The translations under genes were made by a program, and so were the position numbers. From assembly GCA_023441255.1 (NCBI GenBank), contig JAEZPW010000378.1:1-6834 (forward strand): 6,834 nt of DNA. Direction: 5' to 3'. A model generated the notes under the pieces. That model saw nothing but the letters and a program-made list of their open reading frames with translations. It did no database searches and was not told the DNA's origin. This document shows, in pieces, positions 5,962 to 6,834 of the stretch. How positions within the stretch are numbered: the stretch's first letter is position 1; each line of letters begins with the position of its first letter. The DNA comes from Acidobacteriota bacterium (GTDB taxonomy: Bacteria > Acidobacteriota > Terriglobia > Terriglobales > Acidobacteriaceae).

Positions 5962-6405
5962 TCACACTACGGCGTGAACGGCCAAGGGTTTCAATACGGA
6001 ATCCATCGTTACATCCGCCTTAAGTGCCCGAGTGATCGGACATCGGGCTCGTGCACGTTCGGCTATCTTCTTGAACTCATCGGGTTCAAGCTGTGGCGCT
6101 TCGACCGAAACTCTCAGGTGAACGCTGGTGATGGTCCAAAGGCCATCCACTTCATCCACTCTCAAGTCCGCCTGCGTCGTCACATGCTGTGGCCTTACTC
6201 CGGCCTTTGCGAGTTCCTGGGTAAACATCAGCGAAACGCAGGACGCCTGTGCTGCCGCGAGCATTTCGCCGGGACTCGTGCATGGTTCCTCATTGAATCC
6301 GGACGCGAAAGAATACAGAGCATTAATGACACCGCTGGACGTGGTTACGGAACCTTCACCGGCTCCGGGACCGCCGCTCCAAACGGCGGTGGCACTGCGG
6401 ATCAT
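5962..6405 (-). CDS. OsmC/Ohr family peroxiredoxin
   Basis: A 147-residue protein of the OsmC family, thiol peroxidases that reduce organic hydroperoxides. The first catalytic cysteine region is TSPGEMLAAAQASCVSLMF (43-61), giving Cys56 with the usual Glu47 of the PEE/PGE motif. The second is RARCPITRAL (119-128), giving Cys122, the resolving cysteine. The central stretch (about 72-105) with VTTQADLRVDEVDG and ITSVHLRVSVEAP fits the beta-rich swapped-dimer fold. The N-terminus IRSATAVWSGGPGAGEGSV is closer to OsmC than to Ohr. An additional Cys42 lies in front of the motif. The start at 6405 is supported by a very strong AGGAGGAGGA on the minus strand. It is transcribed away from msrP and followed by a hairpin at 5903-5925. 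It is likely cytoplasmic and probably stress-induced, but no operator is recognised. Confidence 0.94.
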   Translation of the reverse strand: MIRSATAVWSGGPGAGEGSVTTSSGVINALYSFASGFNEEPCTSPGEMLAAAQASCVSLMFTQELAKAGVRPQHVTTQADLRVDEVDGLWTITSVHLRVSVEAPQLEPDEFKKIAERARARCPITRALKADVTMDSVLKPLAVHAVV

Positions 6406-6712
6406 TATCCTCCTCCTATTGTGGCGGTTCGACTTAGCTACGTCGGCCCGCCGCCAAGTTACTGTTCCAACTGACGCCCTTTCGGGACGACATTCCTACT
6501 CTAAGGCGGATGTTACATCCTGTGTCGCTGCAGCGAGCGCCCAACCTGAGTTTCACCCCAACGATTTTCTTCCCAATCTGAAACTTGGTCGCGAGCAGTA
6601 AGCTTCAGTGCTGCGCGCGGGGATTGTGCAACTTTTTTGTGGTTCGCGTTTCTTATGGAACAGAAGGCCAACGTGAGCCCAAATCGGGTGTCGGCCGGAA
6701 CCGGGGTCCATC
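6406..6712. promoter_or_regulatory. Divergent intergenic region between the osmC-family gene and msrP
   Basis: These 307 bases contain no gene I can support. They should hold divergent promoters for the two oxidant-defence genes. Besides the OsmC ribosome-binding site, I see a perfect 12-base palindrome TCGCTGCAGCGA at 6525-6536, and a T-rich stretch near 6630-6655 (ACTTTTTTGTGG) that could be part of an msrP promoter, without a clear -35/-10 match. Reading frames crossing it have no recognisable protein content. Confidence 0.45.
6408..6417 (-). promoter_or_regulatory. Strong ribosome binding site of the osmC-family gene
   Basis: On the minus strand the ATG at 6405 is preceded by AGGAGGAGGA, an extended triple-GGA Shine-Dalgarno whose AGGAGG core is six bases from the start. 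It settles the start codon and suggests high translation. Confidence 0.85.
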
Positions 6713-6834
6713 ATGCTGTTAAAAAAGCCCAACGGTATTCGATCCTCAGAAATAACGGGCAAGTCCGTGTATCTGAACCGCCGAACGTTTATAGGCGGCA
6801 CGGCGGTCGCGGGAGCGGCCGCACTCATCGGGGA
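6713..6834 (+). CDS. msrP: MsrP (YedY-type) protein-methionine-sulfoxide reductase catalytic subunit, N-terminus (partial)
   Basis: Forty complete codons are visible before the right edge cuts the gene. The peptide starts MLLKKPNGIRSSEIT, the characteristic cytoplasmic lead of many MsrP/YedY proteins. A twin-arginine signal follows with NRRTFIGG at residues 22-29, then a hydrophobic Ala/Gly-rich segment (TAVAGAAALIG). In the family, the mature enzyme carries a molybdopterin cofactor, is exported folded by Tat to the periplasm, and repairs oxidised methionines with electrons from the haem membrane protein MsrQ, whose gene would be expected just beyond the window. The catalytic domain is not present here, so the call rests on the N-terminal signature. 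The start ATG at 6713 has only a loose GGGG upstream. It is divergent from the osmC-family gene. Confidence 0.82.
   Translation, partial: MLLKKPNGIRSSEITGKSVYLNRRTFIGGTAVAGAAALIG

Noticed and set aside
5974..6601. Plus-strand open frames opposite the osmC-family gene, extending into the region before msrP
   Set aside because: They are shadows of the OsmC coding sequence with no recognisable domain and no good ribosome-binding site.

Overview
The window looks like an ordinary chromosomal stretch of a GC-rich (roughly 57-59% by eye) Gram-negative bacterium. A Tat-exported MsrP-type reductase at the right edge fits a Gram-negative envelope. The particular mix (GH15 glucosidase, YjbQ, LutABC, a short di-cluster ferredoxin with a C-X5-C loop, OsmC, MsrP) would suit a soil acidobacterium or a proteobacterium. 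That assignment is an impression from protein style, not a proven placement. I see no insertion sequence, CRISPR array, tRNA, rRNA, phage gene or obvious horizontal-transfer boundary.

Left part, minus strand (1-1997): a GH15 glucoamylase/trehalase-type glycosidase is followed, with a 4-base ATGA overlap, by the start of a small membrane protein that runs off the left edge. A region of about 145 bases separates GH15 from the divergently transcribed plus-strand genes.

Middle part, plus strand (2143-5369): yjbQ, then a tightly packed lutA-lutB-lutC operon. lutA and lutB overlap by 1 base, and lutB and lutC by 14 bases. LutABC is the iron-sulfur and LUD-domain L-lactate oxidation system, which would feed lactate carbon to pyruvate and pass electrons onward. 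A strong inverted repeat at 5387-5432 ends this unit and probably also ends the convergent ferredoxin gene.

Right part: a minus-strand small ferredoxin (5452-5703), a 258-base intergenic region with several symmetric or repeated motifs and a terminator-like hairpin, a minus-strand OsmC/Ohr-type peroxiredoxin (5962-6405), and, divergent from it, the start of msrP (6713 onward), a Tat-dependent molybdopterin methionine-sulfoxide reductase cut by the right edge. OsmC and MsrP together suggest an oxidant-defence neighbourhood.

I did not find a convincing undescribed system. The points most worth a second look are the non-standard ferredoxin cluster spacing, the repeats upstream of it, and the yjbQ-lutABC and GH15-membrane-protein linkages.
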